Positions 53,027-64,000 of a stretch of 64,000 bases of DNA are shown piece after piece (position 1 is the first letter of the stretch; each line of letters opens with the position of its first letter). The notes under the pieces are model-generated. The model did not search any database. It was given only the letters and a program-made list of their open reading frames with translations, and was not told the DNA's origin. The position numbers were made by a program, and so were the translations under genes. This DNA is from Branchipolynoe longqiensis. Lineage: Eukaryota; Annelida; Polychaeta; Phyllodocida; Polynoidae. The stretch covers positions 29,608,363-29,672,362 of the forward strand of contig CM059194.1 of the NCBI GenBank assembly GCA_030323885.1, given 5' to 3'.

Positions 53027-55814
53027 CAAGACTGAAGCTTATATGACAGTGAACCAACAGGATGCCGAGCATGGTTCTGACATTTACCACTAGATGGCAG
53101 ACAGTGACCTAGCTAGCGCCTACCAAATGCCGCTGTCGGGTTTTGTGCAAACCGTGGAAGCCTTCTGTCACTGTGGATTATGAGGGTAAATAGGTCATAA
53201 AGGCCAGACACCATGGGCAGATGGCCAATTCTGAACTTGTGTTACTTTTTCATATAATGAACCATGGAATTGTAGAGTGCTATAATTATGTCTATCTCAC
53301 GGGGTGTACCCTCATGCAAAATCCTGATCAGGAAAAATGTCTAGTTCTATTATATGCATCAAACAATGCATTGTCATGATTATATAATCGCTGGGGAATA
53401 TGCAGTAGTTTTGAGTCACTAGGTCAGTCATATTCTGAAATGAAAGTAATTGAATTGAAACATGTGTTGGGAGAGTGATTCTAAGTATTAGGTTTACGCA
53501 GTTTTGCTTTAGTAATATCTTCTACTTAAAACTGCAGTCTGATGAAAGAATACACTTATCTAAACTAAAACAATCATTTTATAATGTCCAACTTAGATAC
53601 CACTAAACTTCTTAAGCATTTGTTGCTGCATAGAAATGAATACTGAGTCAATTTAATAGAACCTGTTACGGCAGAAGCCTATGTGTTGACGTACTTGCCA
53701 AAATTATTTTTGCATGTTTGCAATTCAAATATCTCAAGTTACTCATTTATAATAAAAGTTAACTCAAAGGAAGGTAGATTATAACAATCAATCTAATATA
53801 TAAATCTAAAATTTTTAAAAGAGAACTGAAAACAAGACTGAACACAAAATATATTGGCTGTCTACTTTGTTCTGCCTAAATGACTATACACACTATTGTA
53901 CATATATATACCAAGTTTAAAATTCCTCGGGTGTGATGTTGACCCTTCACTCCCACATCCAGCTTCTGCACTATGACCTCCTATGGTTGATTAGAAAAAC
54001 GAATCGCTTGCATCAGAAGAATATAAACAAACAAATCACCGTATTTCGAAAAATAATTAGTTTTATTTATTGCATGTCCACAACATTAGGCCCGACATGG
54101 TGACGAGGCAATCTGCAGTTGTAGAAGTATATACAGTTTATTTACAAAGTCCTGCTGTCCATTTAGTACAATAAACAGAAACTTGTGATATATCTTGCTG
54201 TCTGATACGGCTGTACATGTCCTGACAATTTAGGTCGGTTCTTGTCATTAGCCGACACAGTAGCAGTGACCTAGCAGCATACCACCCGAGATTACAATTT
54301 GTTATTATTAAAATATATGATGTTTTATTCCATCTCTTTGTATTCCTTTGCGCTTTATTCCAAGAGCATTTGTACTCCACCCGCATACCACCTGGAAATC
54401 CCAGAGGCCCCTGAGTAGCATCGAATCTGAACAAATTAAAAAATTTAAAGCATCATTCTTGTGAATGGAAGACGCTTCAGTTGCCATCGCCTGGGGATTT
54501 TAATTTTTACATTGTCTTATTCACCAGGCAATATAGCTTCAACTTGGGACCGACCACTTTCTGCATTGCTGTAAGCACACTCCTGTTAGGTGGCGCCACC
54601 AAGCCCTAGTTAACTTGTGACATTCCTCAATAGAAAACATGTATTTTATGAATATGAGTACCATGAGCACCACAAACAGCTATACCATTTGAGTTTCATT
54701 GCTGAAAAGAAATGCAGCTATATATTCATTAGTACCATCGTAGGGTAACGCAAACAAAAGGAACCCTGCAAATAGAGCATGATGCTATTCTCCCGGATGC
54801 AATCATTCTGTCCACGCCTACCTGTCTCCTTCCCTGAGTGCAAACTAGAATGGTACGAGAAACTATTTGTTTTAGTTGGGATTTTGTTTTCTCAATTAGA
54901 TTCATTGTGACCTTCAGAAAGACATCTTTATCTGATATTATTGGCATTCCCATAAACTTACTGCTAACCTACTGAGAATGGCACCAGCATTAATGTTTTT
55001 TAGTGAAGATGATGAATACATTAAATTTATTGGTCACCTACATGAAAGACTTGTAATATATGCAGATATTTTGATGGGTGAACACATTAGTATTACACCC
55101 ACTGACAAATGTTCACACCTGATGTGCACAAACTTAATAAAGTTAATAGCACCTCTATTCCACATGCAAGGCATACACATGTATTAATAATTACCTGTCA
55201 GTGATGTTTGGGTTAAAAACAAAAATACACACAAAAATGTCGCTACATAGCAAAAAATAAATGCAGTGTATTTGAGATTGACTACTGTTCACTTGTACAC
55301 AGGTAGTGAATGAGACTGGTTGAACACGCTGGTAACAAAAAAGGAAGTTCTAAATGCAGCATTACAAATGGATTATATGTACTACCTATCCCTTGTCGAT
55401 ACAGACAAAAATAATTCTGCAGATGAGTCTTTCAATTAAAAGAGGAAGACTGTCAGCTATCTTTACATCAAAGGGGCCATTCAAATATTACCTAACGCTT
55501 TTTTTTCTCAAAATTAGACACTCACTCACTCCCTAATAATGCTATACAATACCCCACATAATGCTTGACCTACACACCTAACCCACACCCCTGACTGGTA
55601 CATAATATTTGAATGGCCCGCAACTCCAAACTGCATGTCACCGATTCCAGTAAGGAAGAGCGAGTGCTAAATTGAGTGTTGACTGGCAGGATCAGTTGGG
55701 TACAGTGCCGAACTGGGAATCCTGTGTTTATACCAGTGCATATAGCAGTTTCACCCTTAGTTTAGTGATTAGATGCGGCCAGATAGGTTACAAGTGCACC
55801 TCCATATTACATGT
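53027..55814. other. No gene recognised; relics of AT-rich MITE family E
   Basis: 53590-53820 matches 62430-62680 (AGAACCTGTTACGGCAGAAGCCTATG versus AAACCTGTTACTGCCAAAGCCTATG). The rest is AT-rich. Small open frames at 54138-54434, 54729-54953 and 54978-55187 show no domains. A possible 3' UTR of the minus-strand BTB gene cannot be delimited. Confidence 0.4.
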
Positions 55815-56121
55815 GAAGAGTTCAGGCGCAAAACCATGTAAACGCCAATCCAAAAAGTCAGGGACAATGCTGTTAGAACTATGGTTAACAATTTAACACC
55901 GCAGCCGACCCACCTGGGTCAAATAAAATAAACATTGAATTCAAACCCTCAAAAGGTTAATCTTTTTACATTGCTACTCTTTTGTTCATTCTCCATAATC
56001 ATGTCATCATAAGAAAAGTGGAATTAGTGAGAATTAAAATTATTTTCTGGTAAATTAAAAAAGATTTAATTGCATTTTTGGATTGGCGTTAACATGGTTT
56101 TGCGCCTGAACTGTTCATGTG
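55815..56121. mobile_element. MITE family B, copy 2
   Basis: Ends AAGAGTTCAGGCGCAAAACC and the complement of GGTTTTGCGCCTGAACTGTT, flanked by CATGTG on both sides (6 bp). Same family as 33357-33596 but with a longer core. Confidence 0.75.
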
Positions 56122-56641
56122 TTATTAAGTGAAAGATTACTGCATTACACAACAGAACCAGACTGTTGAGGGACACAGTGACTAATGGGCACCATATTGC
56201 CAGTAAGACTAGACTGTGGAGTGATCTACCAATGAGATCTCTGAAGGCCGTTACATTGACTATTGCTCCAGTTCACAAAGTCGGATCTTAATCCCACAGA
56301 ATTGTTGCAAGCCACAATGGACGACTGGATCCCAGAATCAGACTATTGGAATCCATGTTGCTCTCCCAGATTATATCAGGGCTAAGATGTTCACAGCAAT
56401 CGTTAGTGACCATATATGTTATCGATACTACGATCCATTGCCTTGTGTTAATATGGGCTGGTATGTATCAGGTTATATTGTCCAAGTCATTGAAGCTATG
56501 TACAATTTACATATAGATTTCTATGTACACAACAAAGAACAATAAACAAATAGTACGGTAACGATATTCAACAAGCACTAATATGAGTGATTATAACAGG
56601 AAAGCTGGCAGTGATACGCCCGCAATGGCCTTGTTCCTTTA
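56122..56641. other. Probable 3' flank of BTB gene
   Basis: No open frame or repeat recognised. Downstream of the BTB stop on the minus strand, so at least part should be 3' UTR. Confidence 0.35.
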
Positions 56642-58138
56642 TCAGGAGTTCGGACTCAGGTTCTCAGGGCCTGAAGATGGCAGTGTGTTGGCTGTTTGAG
56701 GCAGTGCCGGAGACTGTGATTGGGCGGCACCTGAAGGGCACCCCGGGACATCAGCCCCACCAGAAGCTGCAGCAGCAGGTGCGGCCGGATTCTGGGTTCT
56801 GGACACATCATCGTGGTAATGCCGCCAGACGATGCAGAACTGGCAGAAATCACCAGTGTCTTCAGAGATGAGGTAAGGCGAGTTTGAGTCGAGCGACTCT
56901 TTCGGTAAGAGAACATTGAAGACGTGCCCGCATGGAACTTCGGGCATGTTTTTGAGACTACACCGGAACTGCATGACTCCTTTAACGAAGGTGATGCCGT
57001 TTATCTGCTTGTAGATGAGCACAGAGGCTTCCACCAAGTCAAACTGTTCGGAGCTGCACAACGCTGAGCAAATCTCAAGCTGGATTCGATCGTTCACCTC
57101 ATGGAACACAAGATGCCAATTCTTGCAGTCGTCACGGTCTGCGTTTGATAGGGATATTGGGATCGAGATGTTATGACTTACACCAGTCAGGAGTTGTTCT
57201 CGTTCAAATGGGTGCAAGCGCAGCATAGCACCGATTTTGGGCAGTCGTGAGTTGGTGTACAACCGCGGTGAGTCAAGCGCTTGGAGTCCAGCAGTCCCAC
57301 GCTTGTGGAATGGGATGGCATGAAACTTGAAAGCAGTGTACAGGTGCTGGCTAACTGGCTTCCGGAACTCTGGCTGTGTCTCCAAACTTTGCTCAATCTC
57401 CAACAACTCGTCCAGCGTCATCATACAGAATTTGATGAGTGGTAACAAGCGGATCAGGTTAGCAGTCAGTTGTGGCTGATTTGCCTCATAGTTCAACCAA
57501 CGTAGAACTGACCGATACAATGTGTACTCACTGCGGATCACCATGTCTTTCTCACGCAAGAGAATCTCAAGATACTCCAAGCTGAGCTCGGAGAAGTGTG
57601 CAGACGCCAACACCGCATCCATGTTTAGTAACAAATAGTCTTTGCACTTACGCTGCAACAAACTCAGATTTAGCTGGGCAGCCAAATGCCACCACTCAAT
57701 GATCGTGTCCATCTCAGTGCCAGAGAAAACAAGCTTGTTTGTAAACCGCTCACACGCCTCTTCAAGGTCCTTCACATTATACTTATTAGCCAGCACAAGA
57801 AGCGGTACCACATTGTCTCTACTCAGGTTGATCTCTGCCGTGTAGAAGTACTTAAAGAAGGGTTCCATGTAAGGAAGACAACCCTCACTCTCTTGCAGCT
57901 CAATCTCCTGTTGTCGTGCGTCATCCCAAAACTGACCAAGCATCATGGCACGGAACACCTCACTGCGGGCGAGGAGAATCTTATGCAGGTAGAACTTCCG
58001 GTTGGCAACGCGGACAGCAATGTCCGACTGGTCTCGGTGGTTGAAGTGCTGCACGAGGTTGCGCACGACCAGCAGAGCGTTGTTGACATTCCCTTTGCTT
58101 GGTGACTCCATCCCTCGCTCATGCTTAGCAAGCTTCTC
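56642..58138 (-). CDS. BTB/BACK protein, BTBD17-like, terminal coding exon
   Basis: 498 codons ending at a stop at 56642. The exon starts after an acceptor (TTATCCTTTCAG, AG at 58140-58139 on minus). A BTB domain occupies roughly residues 35-135 (SDIAVRVANRKFYLHKILLARSEVFRAMM, FFKYFYTAEINL, ALKYNVKDLEE-like VLANKYNVKDLEEAC). A BACK domain follows (WWHLAAQLNLSLLQRKCKDYL, LEILLREKDMVIRSEYTLYRSVLRWL, RLLPLIKFCMMTLDEL). The C-terminal half (HKRGTAGLQALDSPRLYTN, then NWHLVFHEVNDRIQLEI) resembles the TLDc/galectin-3-binding-protein-like tail of BTBD17. A low-complexity Ala/Pro/Ser tail ends the protein. Upstream exons are not identified. BTBD17 and LGALS3BP are secreted. The frame is clean and differs in codon character from the surrounding TE debris. 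Confidence 0.75.
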   Translation of the reverse strand, partial: EKLAKHERGMESPSKGNVNNALLVVRNLVQHFNHRDQSDIAVRVANRKFYLHKILLARSEVFRAMMLGQFWDDARQQEIELQESEGCLPYMEPFFKYFYTAEINLSRDNVVPLLVLANKYNVKDLEEACERFTNKLVFSGTEMDTIIEWWHLAAQLNLSLLQRKCKDYLLLNMDAVLASAHFSELSLEYLEILLREKDMVIRSEYTLYRSVLRWLNYEANQPQLTANLIRLLPLIKFCMMTLDELLEIEQSLETQPEFRKPVSQHLYTAFKFHAIPFHKRGTAGLQALDSPRLYTNSRLPKIGAMLRLHPFEREQLLTGVSHNISIPISLSNADRDDCKNWHLVFHEVNDRIQLEICSALCSSEQFDLVEASVLIYKQINGITFVKGVMQFRCSLKNMPEVPCGHVFNVLLPKESLDSNSPYLISEDTGDFCQFCIVWRHYHDDVSRTQNPAAPAAAASGGADVPGCPSGAAQSQSPALPQTANTLPSSGPENLSPNS

Positions 58139-58690
58139 CTGAAAGGATAACGGAAAGCAAGGTAAATTCACATATTGAAACCAACTGCAAAATGCAAGTA
58201 ATAAAAAAAAATGTAAACACAAAAAACATAATACATGTAACACCATGTGTATAATTAAAATTCGTGGTATTTATTTTTATATATTATTCATGGTTATTTT
58301 TATTATGCATGATTGCTACTCATGATTATTCTTCCTGATTATCCTCATTATTCATGATTTATTAAGGATATTTATTGGGAACAATAAATGATTATTATTT
58401 ACGTGAAATATCTATGATTAATATTGAAGGATATTATTGTTTATGCTTATGATTTCCATCACCATCAAATACTGAAGCTTTGTTTAATAACATAAACCAT
58501 AAATTGGCATGAAGTGATGATACCAGGTTGATTTACTAAAGCTAAGCGTTCAGAAATAACTCCCAGACAACCACAAAGATAGATCAGTCTACCTGACTGT
58601 AGGGCGTACACAAATAAATCAGCATGCCCATAATGCGCCAAGACGACATTATTCAACCACAAAACCACAACCAGGGCAGACCATAAAAAG
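58139..58690. other. Upstream intron or promoter of BTB gene
   Basis: AT-rich with TTATTCATGATTATT-type repeats at 58255-58440. The BTB frame stays open to an ATG at 58246 with a very hydrophobic start (MVLHVLCFLCLHFFLLLAFC), so an alternative start with signal peptide is possible. Confidence 0.4.
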
Positions 58691-58699
58691 GCGGGATTG

Positions 58700-58895
58700 A
58701 GGTATAGTGGTGGTGGTGGTGGTGGTGGGGCACATGACAGTCTGTTGGGCGCCACCAACCGGAATGGACCATTGTTGAGGTGTGCAGTGAAGCGTCAACA
58801 TCTTCCCACAGTCGGACTGTGTGAGTGTGTGAGTGTATGTGTGTGGGTGTGTGCTTGTGTGTCTGTCTATCTGTGTGTGTATGTGTGTGCGTGAT
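58700..58895. repeat. (TGG)n and (TG)n microsatellites
   Basis: GGTGGTGGTGG run at about 58709-58728, then GTGTGAGTGTGTG/TGTGTGTATGTG repeats at 58817-58890. Confidence 0.85.
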
Positions 58896-59319
58896 GAGCG
58901 AGAGGCCCTGAATGGGACAGACAGTTTATGAAATACCTCCCATAGAATATGGTCACTATGGTTACACGCTGACACCTTGACGTAATACCACCCGTGGAGT
59001 ATTCACCATGGTTGCGCACGCACAAGTAACCACGGTGTGCTAGTTCAACCACATTTTTACAACTCCCGTCCTGCACAAGTTGGTATGCATGTACCTTTGG
59101 ATGCACGGGGGGTGGGGTGGGGGGTACGCCCTAGCAACAGAAAGTTGCATAGTACGACAAATGTTGAGGTGAACATTTTCTAAAGAAAATCAATTATCTA
59201 GATTTAAACCTGCATATCCAAGTTGGATATTGGTGCACTTATTAAGTATGTGTTGCTACATAGGAGAACATACTACATATGTCAAATTAGAACCTGTTAC
59301 TGTTGACAGATACATACAA

Positions 59320-59612
59320 CAGAGGGCATATACAGACAACACACAACACATAGACAACACAGGGCACACACACATCACACACAGACAACACACATCACAC
59401 ACAGACAACACACACAAACATGGCAACACACATCACATGACACAAACAGACAGGGCACGCCACATACAGACAGCACACGACACATGCAGACAACACAGCA
59501 CATACAGACAACACATGACACATACAGACATGGCACGACACATACAGACAACACGACAACACACAGCACATACAGACAACACATGACACATACAGATAGA
59601 CAGACAACACAA
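59320..59612 (+). repeat. Minisatellite of ACATACAGACAACAC units
   Basis: About a dozen imperfect units (ACACATACAGACAACACACG variants, 18-24 bases). Open frames on both strands over it are repeat products. Confidence 0.85.
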
Positions 59613-60085
59613 GACACCATCGTATCAGTGACAGGACACTTTATCACGTTCCACGTTGCTAAGTCACGACCGCGCATGCTCAGTTATCTGCGCAGGACGC
59701 TTGGCTGCCAGGCGGGGTTTCTATGGTAACGACGACAGGCCCAGACTTGTCGGCACGCCTTGTCACAAGTGAAGGTCTTCCGCGCCCCGTTTTACTAAGT
59801 AAACAGCCTCGATTTAACTAAACATATTCTAACATTAGTAAGCGCCGACAGCGCTATCCACATTTGCACAAATAAAACCTGACGTTGCTTTGTTTACACC
59901 CCAGTTTGGCAACATTATGAGGATTTCTCATGATAAAAGATCCATCCGTACCTAGAGTGACAGAGTAGCGGTGAATGACTACTAAATCCAAGCAAAAACT
60001 ACTTTGTAAGTTTGTATGAAACAACAATAAATATTCTATGGAGTCACTGTTTCCAGCAGTGTTTATCTATATTGGCGTAAAATTG
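59613..60085. other. No gene recognised
   Basis: Unique-looking sequence; GC-rich at 59640-59790. It could hold a 5' exon or promoter of the minus-strand BTB gene but no coding block is visible. Confidence 0.3.
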
Positions 60086-60089
60086 AAGA

Positions 60090-60370
60090 ATTAAGAGAGA
60101 ATAACAAATTGTGACAGTGTGCACTCATGGTGATTTTATAGGTCTGCCCCACTGGGAAATCAGGCCAGAGGCACCATGACCTGATATCCCATTCAGTCAC
60201 ATTATCCTGACACTGAGCCAACCAGTACTTGCCATATCCTAATAATGCCAAGCGCCAGGCTAGGAAGCGACAAGCATAAATTTTAAAGTCATTGGTTTGA
60301 CTCGACCGAGAACTAAACTCCAGACTTTCCACACGCGAGTCCTGCGATCTACCATTGCGCCCAGTTCGAT
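60090..60370 (-). mobile_element. tRNA-derived SINE, reverse copy
   Basis: Body motifs in reverse (GTGCACTCATGGTGATTTTATAG, CCATATCCTAATAATGCCAAG, GACTCGACC). The tRNA head near 60305-60365 resembles the second head type (GCGCAATGGTAGATCG in reverse). Confidence 0.8.
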
Positions 60371-60890
60371 TTTACTAGTCATTAAATATATATTGCAGTT
60401 TGGGGCTCGTATACTATGTATAATAATAATGAGATAAATATCTAAATTTTGGATTTAGTCCAACAGAGGATAGAAATGAACCATAAGCGTGTGGAATTTT
60501 AGATTTTCTAAAAACATCCAAGTACCACCAACCGAACGTGTGGGAAGGCTACAGCATGGGTCAGCATATCACCCACAACGCACTGTGTTTATACAGGAAG
60601 TAGTTGAGTCGGAACCCCGTGGCTGCTGGGGAAAGGGGGTGGGGTGGGGTGTGGGTGGAGGGGGTATCAGATCCATTTCAACACCACAATGGCCAACTTG
60701 ACAGCGCCTCCTACCCAGGCTACTACTGACAGCCGACTTGACTGACAGCTGTGGCAGGCGTTCAATCTCATTCAGGGCACGGCCTGAATCTAAATTATAT
60801 TTGCGTACCAGTAGGTATACAAATTACAATCTAGATTAGTTGCAGCCGGAAGTTAATCTACAATTTTCACATCGCTACCGAGATAAAAGA
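60371..60890. other. No gene recognised
   Basis: A short G-rich stretch (GGGTGGGGTGGGGTGTGGG) lies at 60637-60660. No coding or repeat assignment. Confidence 0.35.
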
Positions 60891-61297
60891 TTCACCCGGT
60901 ACTTGTAGTACACTGCTGAAGACCAGCCTTATATAAATACGGGCGAAAATAGCATTAGTATGGAACAAGAAGTAGAATGCCTGGCACCAGTGTCAAATGG
61001 TTACTTATATCAGGACAGAGTTGGTGAAATGGGAGAGAATGCAAAAAGACAAGATAGCCGCCAGAGAATGCCGTTGATTTCACTTTTAAATTGCATTAAA
61101 GTATATGTTTTATTATATTTTCCAACTCAAAAGTAGCGGGTAAACTTGAAGACATATACAAAGAATAAATGTTGCTTCTTAGATTGTGAAATTAGGCTCT
61201 CATAAAGACTCATTTCATTAGACCGATTTTTCTACCGTTTTTATATAAGGCTGGTTTTTACCCCAGTACTGGAAGTATGGGGTGAATCTTTTTATCT
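60891..61297. mobile_element. hAT-type MITE family F, copy 2
   Basis: Ends GAGATAAAAGATTCACCCGG and the complement of GGGGTGAATCTTTTTATCT. Flanks TCGCTACC and TCCCTACC agree at seven of eight bases, an aged 8-bp duplication. In reverse orientation relative to 43440-43849 and about 400 bp, sharing TATATAA-GGC, AAGAATAAATGTTGCTTCTT and AGCCGCCA-type blocks. Confidence 0.75.
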
Positions 61298-61319
61298 AAT
61301 CCCTACCCAGTATATATAT

Positions 61320-61490
61320 ACACAATAAGATTAAGAGCTGCATATTTTCAATTTAAATATCTCCCAAGTTAACCACGTAAAATAAAGGTTACTTCAAAAT
61401 AAAGTATGGTAGATTATAATGATCAACCTAACCTATTGATCTATATATTGTTGTTTTGTTAATTAAGTAAAAATGCATCATGGACAAGTT
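61320..61490. repeat. AT-rich MITE family E, left-end relic
   Basis: TTAAGAGCTGCATATTTTC followed by AATATCTCCCAAGTTAACC and GGTAGATTATAATGATCAACC, as in other family E copies. Confidence 0.5.
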
Positions 61491-62350
61491 AGTTCTTAAA
61501 TAGAAGCTGATACAAATGATATTCCTCTGAAGCCATGCTCATTAAATTAATTTTACTTTCAAATCTAAGCCATGATGTGGAGTAGCCCGCTGAACTATCG
61601 ATGCGTTTTTTTTCCTTCTTTGTATCGATGTGTTTTCAAATCAGAATATGAGCATATACTATGGTTGGGCCCACTTCCAACACAGGCATCATTCTATTTG
61701 GCCGTTCCAACCCCACTTCACCTCACTTATGTACTACAAGTACAAGTCGTGACATCACAATATATGGTTGACCATAGCGTCCTAGATCTCACCGATAATG
61801 CCATACCCGTGCAACTAAAATCGTAATGACCCTTCCATAAAACCATATCAGGAGAGGTAATCCCCCACCCCCCCCCCTCTCCGCTTCCTCGCCACAATCA
61901 TACATCCTGTGTGGTATCGGGCGTGGCACGCGTCACTTAGATAACACTTTTACGACATCTGATAACGTTTTACGACACCCGATAAGAGTTTGCGTCACTT
62001 GTCGTAACCGCTGCTCCACCGCATGTGTCACCCAACCAAGGTTTTACCAGGCAACAGAATTTAAACGAACCCAGTGCCGATATCAAGTACCCCTTTACTT
62101 ATCTTCCAACATATTAATCGTCCTGGTGTAAAGACTGCAATATCCAAGGTGGTTTAATGACCTAGGCAAGCAGATTACTTCAGTAAATCAAATTTGTGCA
62201 ATTTTGTCCATTGTGTTTGTTACATAAATAAGTGCACCTATTTATCTTATTTGTGGAGTTTTTGGTTACCACCTCCTCATCACACAGAGTTCATTTGCCT
62301 TTTGTGGTAATTTAAGAATATGTAATGACACTGGGTATACCCTAGAATTA
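61491..62350. other. No gene recognised
   Basis: An 84-codon open frame at 61572-61826 has no recognisable domain. C-rich tract at 61866-61880. ACGACATCTGATAACGTTTTACGACACCCGATAA-type repeats at 61950-61995 (two to three units). Confidence 0.3.
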
Positions 62351-62359
62351 TGTGGACAG

Positions 62360-62722
62360 GTTAAATGGGCACAATCCGTTAAAAACATCAAAATTTCGAA
62401 AGCAAAACACTTATCTAGATTTGGAGCTACATACCTAACTTAAATACTAGGGCATTTAATACACATATGTTGCTAAATAGAAGGGTGTATTAAGCCCACG
62501 TAATAAAACCTGTTACTGCCAAAGCCTATGGGCTAAGAGTTTTGACAAGCATACCAAATTAATTTGTGATGTTTGCACTTCAAATATCTGGCAAATTACC
62601 GTAATAATTAGTCCTTTTAAATCAAAGTTACTTCCAACTAAAGTAAAGTAGATCAACCTAATATATTTAATTCAGAAAATTAAAGAAACTCAAAACCATC
62701 GGACTATGCAACTTTAAAAACC
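62360..62722. repeat. AT-rich MITE family E, right half
   Basis: Ends at CCATCGGACTATGCAACTTTAA (62697-62718). Upstream it holds CTTATCTAGATTTGGAGC and AACCTGTTACTGCC blocks shared with 53590-53820 and 59190-59310. Confidence 0.6.
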
Positions 62723-63047
62723 AAGTTTAATAACGATTTGATGTCTATGTGAAACCAACTCCCAGCACTGTTAGTGTTACCAGTTGCAGATCATGAACTA
62801 TTGAGAACCCAACACATATTAACTAGTAGTACGAATGACACAAAATGTACTTCAAGCACCATAGCATGATGCTCATAGATCTGTTCTAAATTAAATATTG
62901 AAAAAGTAATGCCAATATATCCATTAACGCAACATGTAAGCAGGATGATGTTGAAGCTACTGCTTTTCCGGATCACCCCTCCCCCCAACAAAAAATCCGA
63001 ACCAGACCGTATATAGCTATAGAAAAAACGTATTTAAGTACCTGTAT

Positions 63048-63557
63048 ATTAAAGTTGCATAGTCCGATGGCTTTCGAATTTTTCCCTCATTTTTGAGATA
63101 AATGTATCAGGTTGACCATTATAACCTAATATGCATTATTCTGGAGTCACTTTCATTTTTGGAGCAATTTGAGCTGAAAGAACCTAAAATAATTTCAACA
63201 AGCTTGCCAAAAGTCCAGTTGTTGCAGTCCAGATTCACATCTCGCGATAGTCATGTCGTGAGGATTGACTTTATGTCCTGGAACCTGACTAAAGCTATAA
63301 ATGGTACTGGAATGAGGGCCAGACTAATGAGGTCACGAGATTGACCTAATTGGTCAGTGCTCTCTCTACCTTAATGGCTGTCTCAAAGTAGGTGTCCAAA
63401 GGGATGGGGTAATAAATTCACTGATTATTCAGTATATGCTGTACCAAAGCATTAGTTAATGCACCAGTACCTAAGTTGGATATATAGATTAGAATCAAAT
63501 ATAAGTAATTGTTTTGGTTTTGAAAAAATGTTTCATCGGACCATGCAACTTTAAGAA
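63048..63557. mobile_element. AT-rich MITE family E, complete copy
   Basis: Left end TTAAAGTTGCATAGTCCGAT and right end its complement TCGGACCATGCAACTTTAA bracket about 510 bp. The TTAA at the outer edge could be part of the ends or a TTAA duplication as in Kolobok or piggyBac-type MITEs; which is unclear. An 80-codon open frame inside has no domain. Confidence 0.6.
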
Positions 63558-64000
63558 ATAGTTCTGTACTAGCCTTCTGGTAGAATTCCGAAACTATCTC
63601 TTTAAAATAAATTATTTAAAAAATGCTAAGGCTAAGCCTCCAAAAACAGGGGTTTGGGGGAGACAAAAACAACATAATCAATCTCAGAATCTGGTTGTGA
63701 TTTGGGGATCCCCTCCCTCCCCATATAAACTGATGAACAGGAGCACACAGACTGTGAGCCAGAGTGGCAGAGACAGTGTGGTGAGCAGAACACAAACACA
63801 ATAGTCTGAAGAGACGGACACACAAAAGAGGCACACTACATTGTTACGATGATTGTACCCAAGATAGTATGACGCTCAGGATGCTGTCATTGACATTGTC
63901 AGGACTGGGCGCGGTCAGGAATGTTCCAAATAGGAGGATACAACGCAAACAGATATTCAAAGATTATTATTATGATTATATATATAATATACAACTTACA
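63558..64000. other. Right edge, no gene assigned
   Basis: The only open frames of note (63616-63834, two overlapping minus-strand frames) show no domain. Terminal ATTATATATATAATATAC repeat. Confidence 0.35.

Noticed and set aside
59375..59677. Cys/Val-rich open frames on the minus strand
   Set aside because: Translation of the ACATACAGACAACAC minisatellite.

Overview
This window is eukaryotic, almost certainly from an invertebrate animal. It has GT-AG introns, tRNA-derived SINEs, LINEs, Gypsy and DIRS-order retroelements, PIF/Harbinger DNA transposons, many MITEs and microsatellites. There are no bacterial operons or ribosome binding sites. The mix would suit a marine deuterostome or lophotrochozoan, but I cannot fix the taxon. 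Only one well supported host gene is present: a BTB/BACK (BTBD17-like) coding exon on the minus strand at 56642-58138. A possible terminal exon of another gene lies at 1502-1647. Almost everything else is transposable-element DNA in successive, often nested, layers.

Layout. 1-5500: diverged repeats, a recent 450-bp direct duplication, two copies of a foldback MITE (family A) and a SINE. 5698-11508: a DNA transposon with roughly 0.5-kb inverted ends and a broken 1300-codon minus-strand gene with XPG/FEN-like nuclease motifs and a cysteine-rich tail (Academ-like by inference). 11774-12077: MITE family C. About 12300-15532: a truncated DIRS-order retroelement with Gag-like and RT-RNase H ORFs. 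15533-17120: a Gypsy 3' end (minus strand) and two SINEs. 17185-25592: an 8.4-kb PIF/Harbinger transposon with TTA target duplication, carrying convergent MADF and DDE genes, both decayed. Nested in it (18459-21410) is a Gag-only retroelement with the split direct repeats A1-ORF-B1-A2-B2 typical of PAT/Ngaro elements. 25622-31300: SINE, dispersed repeats, an unclassified TIR element (27101-28401) and a MITE.

31314-36985: a Gypsy element on the minus strand, broken by two MITEs and a 5'-truncated LINE. 36986-41940: three LINE segments; one RNase-H-bearing LINE is inserted into a CR1-like LINE with a 12-bp target duplication. 42030-44700: SINEs and MITEs, one SINE split by a hAT-type MITE with 8-bp TSD. 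44708-51380: a large foldback repeat whose left arm received a second PIF/Harbinger element (44932-49254, TTA TSD). Its MADF gene has a complete spliced frame of 282 codons, and the MADF and DDE genes interleave exon by exon on opposite strands. The other foldback arm keeps the empty site. 52140-56121: foldback and MITE copies. 56642-58138: BTB gene. 58139-64000: simple repeats, a SINE, a hAT MITE and an AT-rich MITE family.

The genes do not form a host pathway. In the two Harbinger elements the DDE transposase is the catalytic partner and the MADF (Myb/SANT-like) protein the probable DNA-binding partner; subterminal repeats near the ends are candidate binding sites. The most unusual objects are the Gag-only split-repeat retroelement, the interleaved Harbinger gene pair and the long-TIR nuclease transposon.
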